Assembly (NCBI GenBank): GCA_023460715.1
Contig: JAEWPH010000093.1
Coordinates: 1 to 6,217, forward strand
Length of the DNA stretch: 6,217 nucleotides
Source of the DNA: Pseudomonadota bacterium
Lineage (GTDB): Bacteria; Pseudomonadota; Gammaproteobacteria; Burkholderiales; Burkholderiaceae_C
Direction of reading: 5' to 3'
Position 1 is the first letter of the stretch; every line of letters starts with the position of its first letter. The position numbers were made by a program, and so were the translations under genes. Of the stretch, positions 5,300 to 6,217 are shown piece by piece. Under the pieces are notes generated by a model, which saw only the letters and a list, made by a program, of their open reading frames with translations, was not told where the DNA came from and did not search any database.

Positions 5300-6217
5300 G
5301 CGGCCGCCCACATCCGGCGGTAGCTGCCGTCGGGATCGTGCCGCTGGGCCTGCCACACGGGGTCGAAGCGCCGGCCACCGCGCGGGTCCGTGCCGCGCCC
5401 GGCGATGTAGAGCCAGTTGCCCTGGTTGCTGTAGGGGTCGTAGTCCACCAGCTGCGAAGCGAACCAGGCCGCGCCGGCACGCCAGTCGCCCCGGAGGTCG
5501 TGCACCAGATAGCCCGCCGCCACCTGCCGCAGGCGGTTGCTGAGGTAGCCCGTGCCGGCCAGTTCGCGCATCGCGGCATCCACCAGCGGCTCGCCCGTGC
5601 AGCCCAGGCGCCAGCGCTCGAAGGCCTGCGCATCGTGCGGCGCCAGAGGTGGCCCGCTGAGGCCGCGGGCGCGGTACAGCATGACGCCGTGCTGCAGATG
5701 GAGCAGACGGAAGTAGTCGCGCCACAGCAGCTCGAAGCCCAGCCAATACGAGCCCTCGCTGGCGCCGTGTTCCTGCTCGAACGCTTTCAGGTCAGCCCAG
5801 ACCCGCCGCGGCGACAGCGCGCCCGTGGCGAGCCAGGGCGACAGCTTGGACGAGAAATCGCGCCCCGCCAGGCCATCGCGCGTGGTCTTGTAATGGTGTG
5901 GCAATCCGCGCGCCAGGTACTGCGCCAGATGCGCCAGGGCAGCGGTCTCGCCGCCACGGCAGGCAGGCGTGGCGTAGGGGAAGGACGAGCGCGGCTCCTG
6001 CCCGGCGCTGACGGACGCAGCGCCCACCACATCCGCCTCTGCATCCCGGCCGCTGCCCCGCCCCGCTCCCACGGCCTGCAGCACCGCGGCCGGCAACGGG
6101 GGCGGCGCAGGCAGCCGCGCAGGTGCAGGCAATGGTGCTGCCGGGGCGATGCCCGCGCGCTCCACGGCTTGCCGAAAGGGGGTGAACACGCCGGGCAGCC
6201 CGGCCACCGGCCAGGGC
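5296..6217 (-). CDS. Cryptochrome-DASH / DNA photolyase, C-terminal part (5' end outside window)
   Basis: The visible 306 residues form the FAD-binding helical domain of a DASH-type cryptochrome; the N-terminal antenna domain lies beyond the right edge. The family is known for FAD- and folate-dependent repair of cyclobutane pyrimidine dimers, especially in single-stranded DNA. Numbering from the first full codon at the edge, VFTPFR is at 10-15, GGETAAL at 88-94, FSSKLSPWLA (FAD phosphate contact) at 121-130, ELLWRDYFR at 162-170, VDAAMREL at 212-219, DWRAGAAWF at 244-252 and SNQGNWLY at 263-270. SNQGNWLY plus GTDPRGGRRFD favours DASH over class I CPD photolyase. The stretch between VFTPFR and GGET is a long Pro/Ala/Gly-rich linker. 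The protein stops at YRRMWAAA, without the LPEL-type tail often seen after this Trp. The stop overlaps the next start (ATGA). The real start is not visible; the GTG at 6207 is internal. Confidence 0.94.
   Translation of the reverse strand, partial: PWPVAGLPGVFTPFRQAVERAGIAPAAPLPAPARLPAPPPLPAAVLQAVGAGRGSGRDAEADVVGAASVSAGQEPRSSFPYATPACRGGETAALAHLAQYLARGLPHHYKTTRDGLAGRDFSSKLSPWLATGALSPRRVWADLKAFEQEHGASEGSYWLGFELLWRDYFRLLHLQHGVMLYRARGLSGPPLAPHDAQAFERWRLGCTGEPLVDAAMRELAGTGYLSNRLRQVAAGYLVHDLRGDWRAGAAWFASQLVDYDPYSNQGNWLYIAGRGTDPRGGRRFDPVWQAQRHDPDGSYRRMWAAA

Noticed and set aside
3719..5323. A 534-codon open frame antisense to the Fe-S photolyase gene
   Set aside because: Same third-position GC artefact; the opposite strand holds a fully recognisable photolyase.
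5300..5746. Upstream in-frame extension of the Fe-S photolyase by 149 codons
   Set aside because: This part lies wholly over the DASH gene in another frame and translates to low-complexity Arg/Ala/Gly/Pro sequence; the ATG at 5299 fits the family start and the ATGA overlap.

Overview
The window is GC-rich DNA carrying four protein genes, all on the minus strand. The codon usage (strong G/C at third positions), the protein families and one intergenic hairpin element point to a beta-proteobacterium of the order Burkholderiales. Comamonadaceae (an Acidovorax-like genome) is the best guess. That placement is an inference from memory; no marker gene is present.

In transcription order (right to left), the first gene is the 3' part of a cryptochrome-DASH photolyase, cut by the right window edge (6217-5296). 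A complete iron-sulfur bacterial photolyase of the PhrB/CryB (6-4) type follows (5299-3743), then a short-chain dehydrogenase/reductase (3746-3036). Consecutive genes overlap by 4 bp (ATGA, then GTGA), so these three almost certainly form one translationally coupled operon. The two flavoenzymes suggest light-driven repair of both major UV lesions: CPDs by the DASH protein and (6-4) photoproducts by the Fe-S protein. The reductase is a co-transcribed partner of unknown substrate.

A gene-free stretch of about 220 bp follows (3035-2814). Close to the next start codon it holds a terminator-shaped hairpin with a U-tract, which resembles an intergenic repeat I remember from Comamonadaceae. Next comes a large class A penicillin-binding protein (2813-210) with complete glycosyltransferase and transpeptidase motifs and a long Pro/Ala-rich C-terminal tail. 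It is probably a separate transcription unit serving cell-wall synthesis.

Beyond its stop codon, the first 209 bases hold no convincing gene but are strongly structured. They contain a perfect 9-bp hairpin (13-33) and a 100-nt imperfect hairpin (81-180) with 38 of 42 opposed positions paired. This structured segment is the least explained part of the window. The rest is ordinary chromosomal gene content, and I see no mobile element, CRISPR array, tRNA or rRNA.
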